Shown: positions 43,977 to 52,852 of the stretch, in pieces
How positions within the stretch are numbered: the first letter of the stretch is position 1
Layout of the letters: each line of letters opens with the position of its first letter
Source of the DNA: Bacteroidota bacterium
GTDB lineage: Bacteria; Bacteroidota; Bacteroidia; Bacteroidales; Paludibacteraceae
DNA length: 64,000 bases
Direction of reading: 5' to 3'
NCBI GenBank assembly: GCA_023391625.1
Contig: JAEWAN010000027.1
Span: 1 to 64,000 of the forward strand
Notes under the pieces: generated by a model
What the model saw: only the letters and a program-made list of their open reading frames with translations
The model's database searches: none
Told to the model about the DNA's origin: nothing
Made by a program: the position numbers and the translations under genes

Positions 43977-45204
43977 GGCTTTATTCCTCGCTATTCTAAT
44001 AATTCTTTTCACTCAAAATATTGCCGCTCAAAACAATACAAACTCTCCATACACCCGGTTCGGTTACGGAGAGATTAGTGACAATAATTCCGGTGAACAA
44101 CGTGGTATGGGGGGAGTAGGATATGGTGCACGCTCCGGGGACAGGATAAACACCACCAACCCTGCCTCATATAGCAGTGTGGATAGCCTTACTTTTATGT
44201 TTGATTTAGCTGCTTCCGGATTACTATCCAATTTTTCCGACAATCTAGGCCAAAGAACCTCTTTCAATGCCAATTTGGAATACTTGACACTACAATTCCG
44301 ATTATTTAAAGGAGTGGGCTTAAGTGCAGGTCTGCTGCCCTATTCTTTCGCCGGATACAATTTTCACACAGAAGAATCCACAAAAATGCCCGGAGATACT
44401 GTTCCGATCAAATACAAATCTACATTTTACGGAACAGGAGGAATCAGCCAGGTATATTTAGGTTTAGGTATAGATTTATTCAATCACGTATCGTTAGGAG
44501 CAAACATGTATTATATGTTTGGGAATTATGACAACGTAAAAAGCTTATCCTTTGAAAGTTCTAATTACGCCTCTTCTTCTGAAACAAATTCTATAAAAGC
44601 CAATAATTTCCGTTTTCGGTATGGGATACAGGTATACAACACCTTCAGGGAAAAACATGATGTTACATTAGGGGTGGTATATGAAACCAAAACAAAATTA
44701 AAAGGAGAAGCAACCCAAGTCATGAGTACATCAACTCAGGACACTACCGTTATCAGTAACGGGTTTGAATATCCCCAGATGTTTGCTGCCGGGTTATATT
44801 ATACCTATGATAATAAACTCTCCTTCGGGGTGGATTATAGCCTCCAACAGTGGAGCGACATCCTGTTTTACGGGAAAAAGGATCAGCTGCGCAACAGATG
44901 GAAAATAGCAATAGGCGCCGAATATCAGCCGGATGCAAAAAGCAGAAAATACGGTGAAAAAATGATCTACCGGGTCGGGGTAAACATGACTAACCCCTAT
45001 TATAAAATAGGCGATATGGATCCGGCCAAAAACTTTGGCATAACTTTTGGACTAGGTTTTCCGTTATGGAGAAGCAGGACAATGGTAAACATGGCAATGG
45101 AATATGGAAAAATAGGCTCATACAGTACATTAAACGAGAATTACCTAAAACTCACAGTTAACCTGTCCTTAGCCGAGACCTGGTTTGTTAAACGCAAATT
45201 ATAA
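43963..45204 (+). CDS. PorV/FadL-like outer-membrane protein
   Basis: A 413-residue exported protein: signal peptide (about 1-22, ending NIAAQ), then SPYTRFGYGEISDNNSGEQ, GMGGVGYGA and NPASYSSVDSLTF, which resemble the hatch segments of FadL/PorV-type barrels, followed by alternating strands up to the end. Function unknown; homologous proteins are common next to coaX in Bacteroidales. It overlaps coaX by 14 bases and is followed after 47 bases by the TPR gene. It may be a lipid or cargo handling paralogue of PorV (31267-32421), but this is weakly supported. Confidence 0.78.
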   Translation: MYKNKALFLAILIILFTQNIAAQNNTNSPYTRFGYGEISDNNSGEQRGMGGVGYGARSGDRINTTNPASYSSVDSLTFMFDLAASGLLSNFSDNLGQRTSFNANLEYLTLQFRLFKGVGLSAGLLPYSFAGYNFHTEESTKMPGDTVPIKYKSTFYGTGGISQVYLGLGIDLFNHVSLGANMYYMFGNYDNVKSLSFESSNYASSSETNSIKANNFRFRYGIQVYNTFREKHDVTLGVVYETKTKLKGEATQVMSTSTQDTTVISNGFEYPQMFAAGLYYTYDNKLSFGVDYSLQQWSDILFYGKKDQLRNRWKIAIGAEYQPDAKSRKYGEKMIYRVGVNMTNPYYKIGDMDPAKNFGITFGLGFPLWRSRTMVNMAMEYGKIGSYSTLNENYLKLTVNLSLAETWFVKRKL

Positions 45205-45251
45205 ATAAGACTCTAAATCAAAGTTGTAAACCAATATATAAAAACACAAAG

Positions 45252-46601
45252 ATGAAAACGAGAAACATAATGATTGTAATTGGTTTGTTGTTCTGTACAA
45301 ACCTGCTGCCAGCCCAGGAAAATGCAACAGAAGGATCGTCAGATCCATGTGCACTGAACCTGAGTCTATTCTATGAAGCAGCTAAAAACAAACAATATGC
45401 AGAGGCTATCGCTCCCTGGAAAGCTGTTTATGCAGAATGTCCGCAATCCAATCTGGCCATTTATCAACAAGGACGTGATATTCTCAGCTGGGAGTTGGAT
45501 CAGTTGGCTAAAGCAAACAACACTGCTGCTTATAAAGAAACGTTTGACCTGCTTATGGATATGTATGACAAGCGCATACAATATTTCGGTAATGACCCAC
45601 GTTACCCGACCGCATGGATTTTAGGCGTAAAAGGGATTGATTACATCAAATACGCCAAAGATGACAAATTGAAAAAAGATGCGTATAAATGGCTTGAAGA
45701 ATCCATTAACGGTTTAGGTAAAAAAGCGGAACTTACAGTATTGAGCAATTTTGTAGTACTGTCTGCCAACATATATAAAGCAGAGCCGGAACACGCTTCT
45801 AAATTTGTGGAAGATTATTTAAAATCAACTGCACTTATAGAACAAAAAATCCTCGCTAACCCTACAAGCAAAAGCTCTGCTTCTGCAGCCAAGATAAAAG
45901 AATCATTAGACATGATCTTTGTTCAAAGCGGTGCGGCAGAATGCTCTACATTAGACAGCATGTATGCTGATGAAGTAAAGAACAATCTCCAGAATTTGGA
46001 TTATCTGAAAAAAGTAATTTCATTTTACCGTTCTGTAGGCTGTAACGAATCTGATATCTATTTCACAGCAGCAGAAGCTGCTCATAAAATGGAACCGACA
46101 GCAGCCTCAGCAAATGCGAACGCTGAAATGGCATACCTGAAAAAGGACTATAATACAGCAATCCAGTATTATGATGAAGCGACATCTCTTGAAACAGATA
46201 ACTTGCAGAAAGCAGAATACCAGTATAAAATATCCCAGATATACTACAGCGATTTAAGTAACTTTGTACGTGCAAGACAATACGCACTAAAATCATTAGA
46301 ACTTAATCCAAACAACGGTAAAGCCTACTTATTAATCGGATTGATGTACGCCAATTCAAAGGGAATATATGATGATCCGGTAAAATCAAAAACCGTATAC
46401 TGGGTAGCTGTTGATAAGTTTAATCGTGCAAAACAAGCAGATCCGAGCCTTAGCGAAGACGCTAACAGACTAATACGTACTTACAGTGCATACTTCCCAA
46501 CCAAAGAAGAGATATTCTTTGACAAGGATCTTAATGAAGGAAAATCATTTACTGTAGGAGGCTGGATTGGAGAAACTACAACAGTCAGAATAGCAAATTA
46601 A
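45252..46601 (+). CDS. Exported tetratricopeptide-repeat protein
   Basis: A 449-residue protein with a signal peptide (about 1-21, ending NLLPAQ) and helical TPR-like repeats, best seen at about 285-370 (ANAEMAYLKKDYNTAIQYYDEA, in parts, then NFVRARQYALKSLELNPNNGKAYLLIGLMYANS). The Cys residues near 32 and 54 and at about 236 and 257 could form disulfides. It should be a periplasmic scaffold; partner unknown. It sits between the PorV-like barrel and lptC, so an envelope-assembly role is plausible. Confidence 0.82.
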   Translation: MKTRNIMIVIGLLFCTNLLPAQENATEGSSDPCALNLSLFYEAAKNKQYAEAIAPWKAVYAECPQSNLAIYQQGRDILSWELDQLAKANNTAAYKETFDLLMDMYDKRIQYFGNDPRYPTAWILGVKGIDYIKYAKDDKLKKDAYKWLEESINGLGKKAELTVLSNFVVLSANIYKAEPEHASKFVEDYLKSTALIEQKILANPTSKSSASAAKIKESLDMIFVQSGAAECSTLDSMYADEVKNNLQNLDYLKKVISFYRSVGCNESDIYFTAAEAAHKMEPTAASANANAEMAYLKKDYNTAIQYYDEATSLETDNLQKAEYQYKISQIYYSDLSNFVRARQYALKSLELNPNNGKAYLLIGLMYANSKGIYDDPVKSKTVYWVAVDKFNRAKQADPSLSEDANRLIRTYSAYFPTKEEIFFDKDLNEGKSFTVGGWIGETTTVRIAN

Positions 46602-46610
46602 ACAAAGACT

Positions 46611-47189
46611 TTGAATACTTCTCTTCAAAATATTAAAAGTGTATTGGCCATGTGTATAATGGCCGGTACGCTTTTTTTTATAAGTGCATGCAGTAAAAAA
46701 AAGACGGAAATTATCGATGCAGTAAAAGACCGCACTGAAATTCCACGTTTGCATGCAAATGAAATAATCACCCTTGTCTCCGACTCAGGAATTACACGTT
46801 ACCGCATATCAGCCCCGATATGGGACGTATTTGACAAAGCAGAGCCTCCGTATTGGGAATTCCCGGATGGTATCCATCTAGAGCGTTTCAACTTGCAACT
46901 GGAAGTAGATGCCAACATTCACAGCAACTATGCCAAGTACTATGAAAAAGAAGAGAAATGGGAACTAAAAGGGAATGTGGATGCTACGAATCTGGAAGGA
47001 GAACGTTTTGAAACCGAACGTTTATTCTGGAATCAAAAAACAGAACAAATACACTCGGATACCATTGTAAAAATTACCGACGCCTCCGGAACTGTTATTT
47101 ATGGAGATGATTTTATTTCCAACCAATCCCTCTCAAACTACACAATAAAAAACGGACGAGGAGACTTTATCATCAAAGATGAAGAATAA
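46611..47189 (+). CDS. lptC: LptC-like LPS export lipoprotein
   Basis: A 192-residue lipoprotein with lipobox FISAC followed by SKKKTEIIDAV, and a C-terminal OstA/LptC-type beta domain (ANEIITLVSDSGITRYRISAP, YYEKEEKWELKGNVDATNLEGE split here, LFWNQKTEQIHSD). In the Lpt bridge LptC passes lipopolysaccharide from LptBFG to LptA. The frame starts with TTG at 46611, nine bases after the TPR gene; the first ATG (46650) would leave a signal peptide with no positive charge, so TTG is preferred with caution. Confidence 0.82.
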   Translation: MNTSLQNIKSVLAMCIMAGTLFFISACSKKKTEIIDAVKDRTEIPRLHANEIITLVSDSGITRYRISAPIWDVFDKAEPPYWEFPDGIHLERFNLQLEVDANIHSNYAKYYEKEEKWELKGNVDATNLEGERFETERLFWNQKTEQIHSDTIVKITDASGTVIYGDDFISNQSLSNYTIKNGRGDFIIKDEE

Positions 47190-47286
47190 TCCCCTACCTT
47201 ATTTACTCCCAACACTTTATAATATTTGACAGAATAAAAGGCCACATCTTTATTCTAAATATTCGTTTTAGCTTTTCAAAATAAAT

Positions 47287-47317
47287 TTTGATTTCTTTTT
47301 GTTTTTATTTACATTTG
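47287..47317 (+). promoter_or_regulatory. Promoter of the membrane protein at 47394
   Basis: TTTG at 47287-47290 and TACATTTG at 47310-47317, 19 bases apart, form a textbook Bacteroidota promoter. It supports starting the following gene at the ATG at 47394. Confidence 0.72.
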
Positions 47318-47393
47318 GTTGTTGCTAAATTCAAATTCAAGAACAAGCAACTATCATATTGTACTATCATTAACCTATAAAATTATAATACTT

Positions 47394-48089
47394 ATGGAAA
47401 CAAAAAGAAAAATCAGTCTCAACACCGTAATCCTGGAAGGTATAAAAATAGGGATGGAAAACGCCTTATCTTTAATCGGCGCCTCAATTCTTTACATTAT
47501 AACCATCTGGATTCCTTACATTAATGTAGGCACCACTATTGCCATGGCCAGTATTCCTATTATATTAAGTAAAGGAGAGAAAATATCTGCTACATTTATT
47601 TTTGATGCCAAATATCGCAAATACTTAGGAGAATTTTTTACACTTATGGGACTAATGTATATCGCCATCATACCGGCATTATTCTTTCTTGTCGTTCCAG
47701 GATTTATTATCGCAATAGGATGGTCATTGGCACTTTATATATTGCTGGACAAAAACCTTACACCTGGAGAAGCTTTAGTATATAGTAATAAAGCCACATA
47801 TGGCTATAAATGGACCATCTTCGGTGTTAGATTCCTATTAGTACTTGCAGCGGTTTTATTAAGCGGTTTATTGAGCCTATTCGGTATCATCGGTTCAATA
47901 CTCTCTTCCCTGGTAATGATATTCCTTGCCATCTCAATAATAGGCTGCAACACAGTTATATACAAAAAACTGGTACTTACCGATTATACAGAAGAAGAAA
48001 CTATTATAACAGATATTAAAACCGACTCGGAAGAAACCATCACAGTAGAGGTGAACCAAACTGTTGAAGATGAAAATAAAGAAGAATAA
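47394..48089 (+). CDS. Polytopic membrane protein of unknown function
   Basis: A 231-residue protein with about four to five hydrophobic segments (about 22-48, 78-108, 140-165, 168-190), including WIPYINVGTTIAMASIPIIL, and a hydrophilic acidic C-terminal tail (about 200-231, rich in Glu, Asp and Thr). It resembles general glycerophosphoryl-diester or DUF-type membrane proteins only loosely; I do not recognise a family. An in-frame TTG upstream (47319) lies in the promoter, so the ATG is preferred. Monocistronic, bounded by a promoter and a terminator. Confidence 0.7.
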   Translation: METKRKISLNTVILEGIKIGMENALSLIGASILYIITIWIPYINVGTTIAMASIPIILSKGEKISATFIFDAKYRKYLGEFFTLMGLMYIAIIPALFFLVVPGFIIAIGWSLALYILLDKNLTPGEALVYSNKATYGYKWTIFGVRFLLVLAAVLLSGLLSLFGIIGSILSSLVMIFLAISIIGCNTVIYKKLVLTDYTEEETIITDIKTDSEETITVEVNQTVEDENKEE

Positions 48090-48109
48090 AGTAATTTATA
48101 GATAATAAT

Positions 48110-48140
48110 AAAAAAGGAAGCTCATTGAGCTTCCTTTTTT
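48110..48140. terminator. Bidirectional terminator between the membrane protein and sdhB
   Basis: A 14-bp perfect stem (48110-48123 and 48127-48140) with A-run and T-run flanks and a 3-base loop lies between two converging genes, 21 bases after the plus-strand stop and 20 bases after the sdhB stop. Confidence 0.85.
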
Positions 48141-48159
48141 ATGCTAAATATGATAATGA

Positions 48160-48915
48160 TTAGTCGGCAACTTTAGCTTTAATGAACTCTCTGTTCAAAC
48201 GAGCAATATGTGATATTGAAATAGCCTTAGGACATTCAGCAGCACAAGCTCCTGTGTTAGTACAGTTACCAAAACCTAATTCATCCATCTTAGACAACAT
48301 TGCTTTAGCACGACGCTTAGCTTCTACCTGACCTTGAGGCAATAAAGCCAACTGACTTACTTTAGCAGCAACAAATAACATGGCTGAACCATTTTTACAT
48401 GCAGCAGCACAAGCACCGCAACCAATACATGCAGCAGCATCCATTGCTTCGTCAGCTTTTGCTTTTGGAATAGGAATTGCATTTCCGTCAGGAACACCAC
48501 CAGTATTTACAGAAACGAAACCTCCGGCTTGAATAATCTTATCATAAGCTTTACGGTCAACCATCAAGTCTTTAATTACAGGAAAACCGGCAGAACGCCA
48601 AGGTTCAATGGTAATTGTTTCACCGTCTTTAAATTTACGCATGTGAAGCTGACAGGTAGTAATTTCTGAATCTGGTCCATGAGGATGTCCATTGATATAC
48701 AAGCTGCACATACCGCAAATACCTTCACGACAATCGTGGTCAAAAGCAACCGGTTCTTTACGTTCACTGATCAATTTTTCGTTCAATATATCCATCATTT
48801 CCAGGAAGGAAGCATCTGTTGATATATTTTCCAATTTGTAGGTCTCGAATTTACCTTTTACCTTCGGACCTGCCTGACGCCATACTTTTAGCGTTATATT
48901 TATCGTTTTGTCCAT
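48160..48915 (-). CDS. sdhB: Succinate dehydrogenase / fumarate reductase iron-sulfur subunit
   Basis: A 251-residue iron-sulfur protein. Cysteine groups for the three clusters are seen: CREGICGMC with a later C for [2Fe-2S], CIGCGACAAAC for [4Fe-4S] and CTNTGACAAECP for the remaining cluster. It carries electrons between the FAD of SdhA and the cytochrome. The ATG at 48915 follows the sdhA stop by four bases; an ATG 13 codons upstream overlaps sdhA and looks less likely. It is the last gene of sdhCAB. Confidence 0.95.
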   Translation of the reverse strand: MDKTINITLKVWRQAGPKVKGKFETYKLENISTDASFLEMMDILNEKLISERKEPVAFDHDCREGICGMCSLYINGHPHGPDSEITTCQLHMRKFKDGETITIEPWRSAGFPVIKDLMVDRKAYDKIIQAGGFVSVNTGGVPDGNAIPIPKAKADEAMDAAACIGCGACAAACKNGSAMLFVAAKVSQLALLPQGQVEAKRRAKAMLSKMDELGFGNCTNTGACAAECPKAISISHIARLNREFIKAKVAD

Positions 48916-48919
48916 GATT

Positions 48920-50893
48920 TTAAGCTTTATAATTCCGTTGTTGACGTTGTACAAATTCGTAATCCAAAGGTTCTTTCAAAAGAGTAGGTTCTGCACCTTC
49001 TCCTTCATATTTCCAGCAAGACACAAATGAGAAATTCTTATCATCACGTAATGCTTCACCTTCTTCTGTCTGATATTCTTCACGGAAGTGACCACCGCAA
49101 GACTCTTCACGCATCAAAGCATCACGAGCCATTAACTCACCGATCTCAATAAAGTCTGCCAGACGGATTGCTTTTTCCAACTCTACATTCAAATCCATAT
49201 CAGTACCAGGAACATATACATTGCTCCAGAATTCTTTACGGATTGCTTTGATTTTGTCCAATGCAATTTTCAAACCTTCTTTATTACGTCCCATTCCGAC
49301 AAACTCCCACATAACTAATCCTAATTCACGGTGAATAGAATCAACAGAGCGTTTACCCTGAATAGACATAATTTTCTTGATTTTGTCATTAACAGCTTTT
49401 TCCGCTTCAATAAATTCAGGAAGATCTACGCTCATACGAGGAACCTGAATTTGATCTGACAAATAGTTTTGAATAGTATAAGGCAAAACAAAATATCCGT
49501 CAGCCAAACCTTGCATCAAAGCAGAAGCACCCAAACGGTTAGCTCCGTGGTCAGAGAAGTTAGCTTCACCGATACAGAACAAACCTTTGATAGAAGTTTG
49601 TAGTTCATAATCTACCCAGATACCACCCATTGTATAGTGGATAGCAGGATAAATCATCATCGGAGTTTTATATGGATTATCGTCAACAATCTTTTCATAC
49701 ATCTGGAACAGGTTACCATAACGGGCACGAACCACATCTTCACCTAAACGGTTAATGGCATCTGCGAAATCCAGGTATACAGCCAAACCAGTAGAACCAA
49801 CTCCATAACCGGCATCACAGCGTTCTTTTGCAGCACGAGAAGCAACGTCACGAGGAACAAGGTTTCCGAATGCAGGATAACGGCGTTCCAAATAGTAGTC
49901 ACGGTCTTCTTCTTTTATTTCGGTCGGTTTCAATTTTCCTGCACGAATAGCTTCAGCATCTTCTTTCTTCTTCGGAACCCAGATACGTCCGTCGTTACGA
50001 AGAGATTCAGACATCAAAGTCAATTTTGACTGATAGTCACCGTGAACAGGAATACAAGTCGGGTGAATCTGTGCATAACAAGGGTTTGCGAAATATGCTC
50101 CCTTTTTGTACATCTGAACAGCAGCAGAACCATTAGATGCCATAGCATTTGTTGAAAGGAAAAATGTATTTCCATATCCACCTGTTCCCACAACAACGGC
50201 ATGACCGAAGAAACGTTCTATACGTCCTGTAACCAAATTACGGGCAATGATACCACGGGCACGTCCTTCTATAATAACCACGTCCAACATTTCGTAACGG
50301 GTGTACAATTTTACAGTACCTTTACCCACCTGACGGCTCAACGCTGAATATGCGCCCAACAGCAACTGCTGTCCGGTTTGTCCACGGGCATAGAACGTAC
50401 GTGATACCTGTGCACCACCAAAAGAACGGTTATCTAACAAACCGCCATATTCACGAGCGAAAGGTACACCTTGAGCCACACATTGGTCAATGATATTATT
50501 TGACACTTCAGCCAAACGATACACGTTAGCTTCGCGGGCACGATAGTCTCCCCCCTTAATTGTATCATAAAACAGACGGTAAACTGAGTCACCATCATTC
50601 GGATAATTCTTTGCAGCATTAATACCTCCCTGTGCAGCAATAGAGTGAGCACGACGAGGAGAATCCTGTATACAAAAGTTCAGTACATTAAAGCCCATCT
50701 CTGCAAGTGAAGCTGCAGCTGACGCTCCGGCCAAACCTGTACCTACCACAATTACATCTAAACGACGTTTATTTGCTGGGTTAACCAGTTTCTGATGTGC
50801 TTTATAATTACTCCATTTTTCAGCCAATGGACCTTCTGGAATTTTTGGATCTATTGTATTACCTACGGCTGATACTTGTTCTTGTTTTGTCAT
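48920..50893 (-). CDS. sdhA: Succinate dehydrogenase / fumarate reductase flavoprotein subunit
   Basis: A 657-residue flavoprotein. The FAD dinucleotide fold VIVVGTGLAGASAA is at about 49-62, RRAHSIAAQGGINAAKNY carries the histidine for covalent FAD, and HPTCIPVHGDY and YTMGGIWVDYELQT are in the active site. It interconverts succinate and fumarate; in anaerobic Bacteroidales the complex mostly works as a fumarate reductase. It follows sdhC by 30 bases. The N-terminal extension of about 45 residues before the FAD fold is common to the Bacteroidota form. Confidence 0.96.
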   Translation of the reverse strand: MTKQEQVSAVGNTIDPKIPEGPLAEKWSNYKAHQKLVNPANKRRLDVIVVGTGLAGASAAASLAEMGFNVLNFCIQDSPRRAHSIAAQGGINAAKNYPNDGDSVYRLFYDTIKGGDYRAREANVYRLAEVSNNIIDQCVAQGVPFAREYGGLLDNRSFGGAQVSRTFYARGQTGQQLLLGAYSALSRQVGKGTVKLYTRYEMLDVVIIEGRARGIIARNLVTGRIERFFGHAVVVGTGGYGNTFFLSTNAMASNGSAAVQMYKKGAYFANPCYAQIHPTCIPVHGDYQSKLTLMSESLRNDGRIWVPKKKEDAEAIRAGKLKPTEIKEEDRDYYLERRYPAFGNLVPRDVASRAAKERCDAGYGVGSTGLAVYLDFADAINRLGEDVVRARYGNLFQMYEKIVDDNPYKTPMMIYPAIHYTMGGIWVDYELQTSIKGLFCIGEANFSDHGANRLGASALMQGLADGYFVLPYTIQNYLSDQIQVPRMSVDLPEFIEAEKAVNDKIKKIMSIQGKRSVDSIHRELGLVMWEFVGMGRNKEGLKIALDKIKAIRKEFWSNVYVPGTDMDLNVELEKAIRLADFIEIGELMARDALMREESCGGHFREEYQTEEGEALRDDKNFSFVSCWKYEGEGAEPTLLKEPLDYEFVQRQQRNYKA

Positions 50894-50923
50894 AATACTT
50901 AATTCTTTTACACATTAAACTTT

Positions 50924-51598
50924 TTACAACCCGAAAATATTGATTATCAAATAGTAAACCGGCACAGCCATAAACATCAACACGATGATTGTTGCTACGA
51001 CATTAGAGATAGCCTTCCAACGGGGTAACCATGTTTTATTATTCAATCCTAATGACTGCATTGCACTCCAAACACCGTGTGTAAGGTGAAGCCACAATGC
51101 AACAAAACAAATTATGTAAATAATTGCATAAACAGGCTGGCTGAAATAGTATTGAATCCAATAAGCCCCATCAGCAGCTTTTGCCACATCTCCGCTGTGA
51201 GTAAGTTCTACCAGCTGCATTTTTGACCAAAACTGGATCAAGTGCAAAACAAGGAATCCAATAATAATAACTCCTAAAATAAACATGTTTTTAGATGCCC
51301 ATGACACACCTTCTTGTCTTGCAGTAACTGCATAACGTTCATGACCACGAGCACGTAAATTCTGAATGGTCAGCATAGCTGCATACAAGAAGTGAACCAC
51401 AACTCCTGCTGCCAGCACCAACGTACCAACCAAAGCATACCAATTAGCTCCAAGAAATTCACAAATAGCATTGTAAGCTTCCGGCGAAAAAACAACCACA
51501 ATGTTCATGACACTGTGGAACAACAGGAATAACACAAGGAATCCCCCTGTGATACCCATGATAAATTTTCTCCCGACTGAAGAATCAAATAACCACAT
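50924..51598 (-). CDS. sdhC: Succinate dehydrogenase / fumarate reductase cytochrome b subunit
   Basis: A 224-residue membrane subunit with five predicted segments. Histidines in LLFHSVMN, VVHFLYAA, VLHLIQFW and LHLTHGVW are candidate ligands for two haems. One five-helix subunit without SdhD is the type B arrangement (as in Wolinella fumarate reductase), which reacts with menaquinone. First gene of sdhCAB, with a promoter about 110 bases upstream. Confidence 0.93.
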   Translation of the reverse strand: MWLFDSSVGRKFIMGITGGFLVLFLLFHSVMNIVVVFSPEAYNAICEFLGANWYALVGTLVLAAGVVVHFLYAAMLTIQNLRARGHERYAVTARQEGVSWASKNMFILGVIIIGFLVLHLIQFWSKMQLVELTHSGDVAKAADGAYWIQYYFSQPVYAIIYIICFVALWLHLTHGVWSAMQSLGLNNKTWLPRWKAISNVVATIIVLMFMAVPVYYLIINIFGL

Positions 51599-51708
51599 AG
51601 ATTTTCGTTTTTTTGTTTTAATTTGTATTATTGTTTATAAAAAAAATTTCTCTAAATGCTAATTAATCAAGCTTTTGAAAAATACGGGAACAGTCCCCCG
51701 AATAGGCG

Positions 51709-51740
51709 CAAAAGTAGTATTTTAGATTCGATATTGCAAG
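51709..51740 (-). promoter_or_regulatory. Promoter of sdhCAB
   Basis: The minus strand reads TACTTTTG at 51716-51709 and CTTG (partial TTTG) at 51740-51737, with a 20-base spacer. The leader of sdhC is about 105 bases. The gap from here to the DUF5020 gene is AT-rich and shows no gene. Confidence 0.6.
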
Positions 51741-51893
51741 GATTACGGATATTTTTCTTTAATTAAAAAGAGACACCATTTTCTTCTTTTATAAAAAGAG
51801 AGTTAACATCCGTATGAACGTCCGGAAGCGTTCTTGTTCAAAGAAAAATACTTATATTATTTCTTTTTTAAGAATATCCTAAAAAAAAACGGG

Positions 51894-52574
51894 TCAAAAT
51901 ATCCATTTCACACCCAATGTCGGACATACATTAAAACCGGCAACCCCTGCAAAATTATAAGCCAGCTCCACCTCGGTACCAACAGAAAGAGATTTAGTTA
52001 TATTATACCAAAGCTGAGGCTCTGCAATAAAAATATACGAAGCTTTTCTGAAATCAGACACGAAATGATCTGCCGACACCGACTGAACTTCACGCCAAAA
52101 ATCAGCAAAACCCAAAAAAGAAACACGCCCTTTAAAAAAATGCATATACCACACACCTGTCAGCTGGAAATTATGAGGAGATTCATTTCCCTGTATAAAC
52201 TTATACATCGCTGAAAAAGAAAAACCTTTTGTAAAGTCCTTACTGTTCCACCCGTAAGTTCCCCCTAACAACCAGGCGTTATTTATCTGCACTTGCGTAT
52301 TCAGTCCACCGTTATATTCCACGTGAACGGAAAACGGAGCTTTCCAAAATTTTAATTCACGGGCAATTTCCCAATACGCTTCCACCGGAGCATTCTTTTT
52401 ATAATTAAAATCAACAAAAAAGAAATTACTCCCATATTTATCAAAGGACAGATGCTCTACTGTGGAAGTGATAAATTTCCGGTCACGACCAAAATCATAA
52501 TGAAGTTGCAGATTCGTTTGAGCATTTAATTCACAAGCAATAAAAATCAATAATAAAAAAATTACCTTTTTCAT
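51894..52574 (-). CDS. DUF5020 / Tsx-like outer-membrane channel protein
   Basis: A 226-residue exported protein: signal peptide (about 1-19, ending ELNAQ) and a 12-strand-like beta barrel with aromatic girdles (LQLHYDFGRDRKFITSTVEH, split, and SNFFFVDFNYKKN, FTKGFSFSAMYKFIQGN). It resembles the nucleoside-specific channel-forming Tsx group annotated as DUF5020 in Bacteroidales. The frame extends 25 codons further upstream, but the ATG at 52574 gives the proper signal peptide. Substrate unknown. Confidence 0.8.
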   Translation of the reverse strand: MKKVIFLLLIFIACELNAQTNLQLHYDFGRDRKFITSTVEHLSFDKYGSNFFFVDFNYKKNAPVEAYWEIARELKFWKAPFSVHVEYNGGLNTQVQINNAWLLGGTYGWNSKDFTKGFSFSAMYKFIQGNESPHNFQLTGVWYMHFFKGRVSFLGFADFWREVQSVSADHFVSDFRKASYIFIAEPQLWYNITKSLSVGTEVELAYNFAGVAGFNVCPTLGVKWIF

Positions 52575-52646
52575 AGATAAACATTTCCTTTTATTTTTAC
52601 ATATAAAAAACAAGAACCCAAAGTAAACCCGAAATTCAAAAAGTTG

Positions 52647-52654
52647 CAAAAGTA
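52647..52654 (-). promoter_or_regulatory. Putative -7 element of the DUF5020 gene
   Basis: The minus strand reads TACTTTTG, 73 bases before the preferred start codon. The longer open frame starts inside this element, again supporting the shorter gene. Confidence 0.55.
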
Positions 52655-52791
52655 ATATTTTGAAAATATAAAACAGTTATTCCCTATTCTTATAAAAACA
52701 AAGATATTCCCGACATACCCCACTTTCCCCTCTTTTCCGGCAATATAACCACCAAACTCTACAAAAAAACGAGAACCTTGAGAGCTGAAAT

Positions 52792-52828
52792 AAAAAAGAC
52801 ACAAAAACAAATGTATTTTTGTGTCTTT
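52792..52828 (-). terminator. Terminator of miaB
   Basis: A perfect 13-bp inverted repeat (52795-52807 and 52816-52828, 8-base loop), followed on the minus strand by a run of U, lies 24 bases beyond the miaB stop codon. Confidence 0.75.
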
Positions 52829-52852
52829 AAAAACGATATAATTACAAACCAC

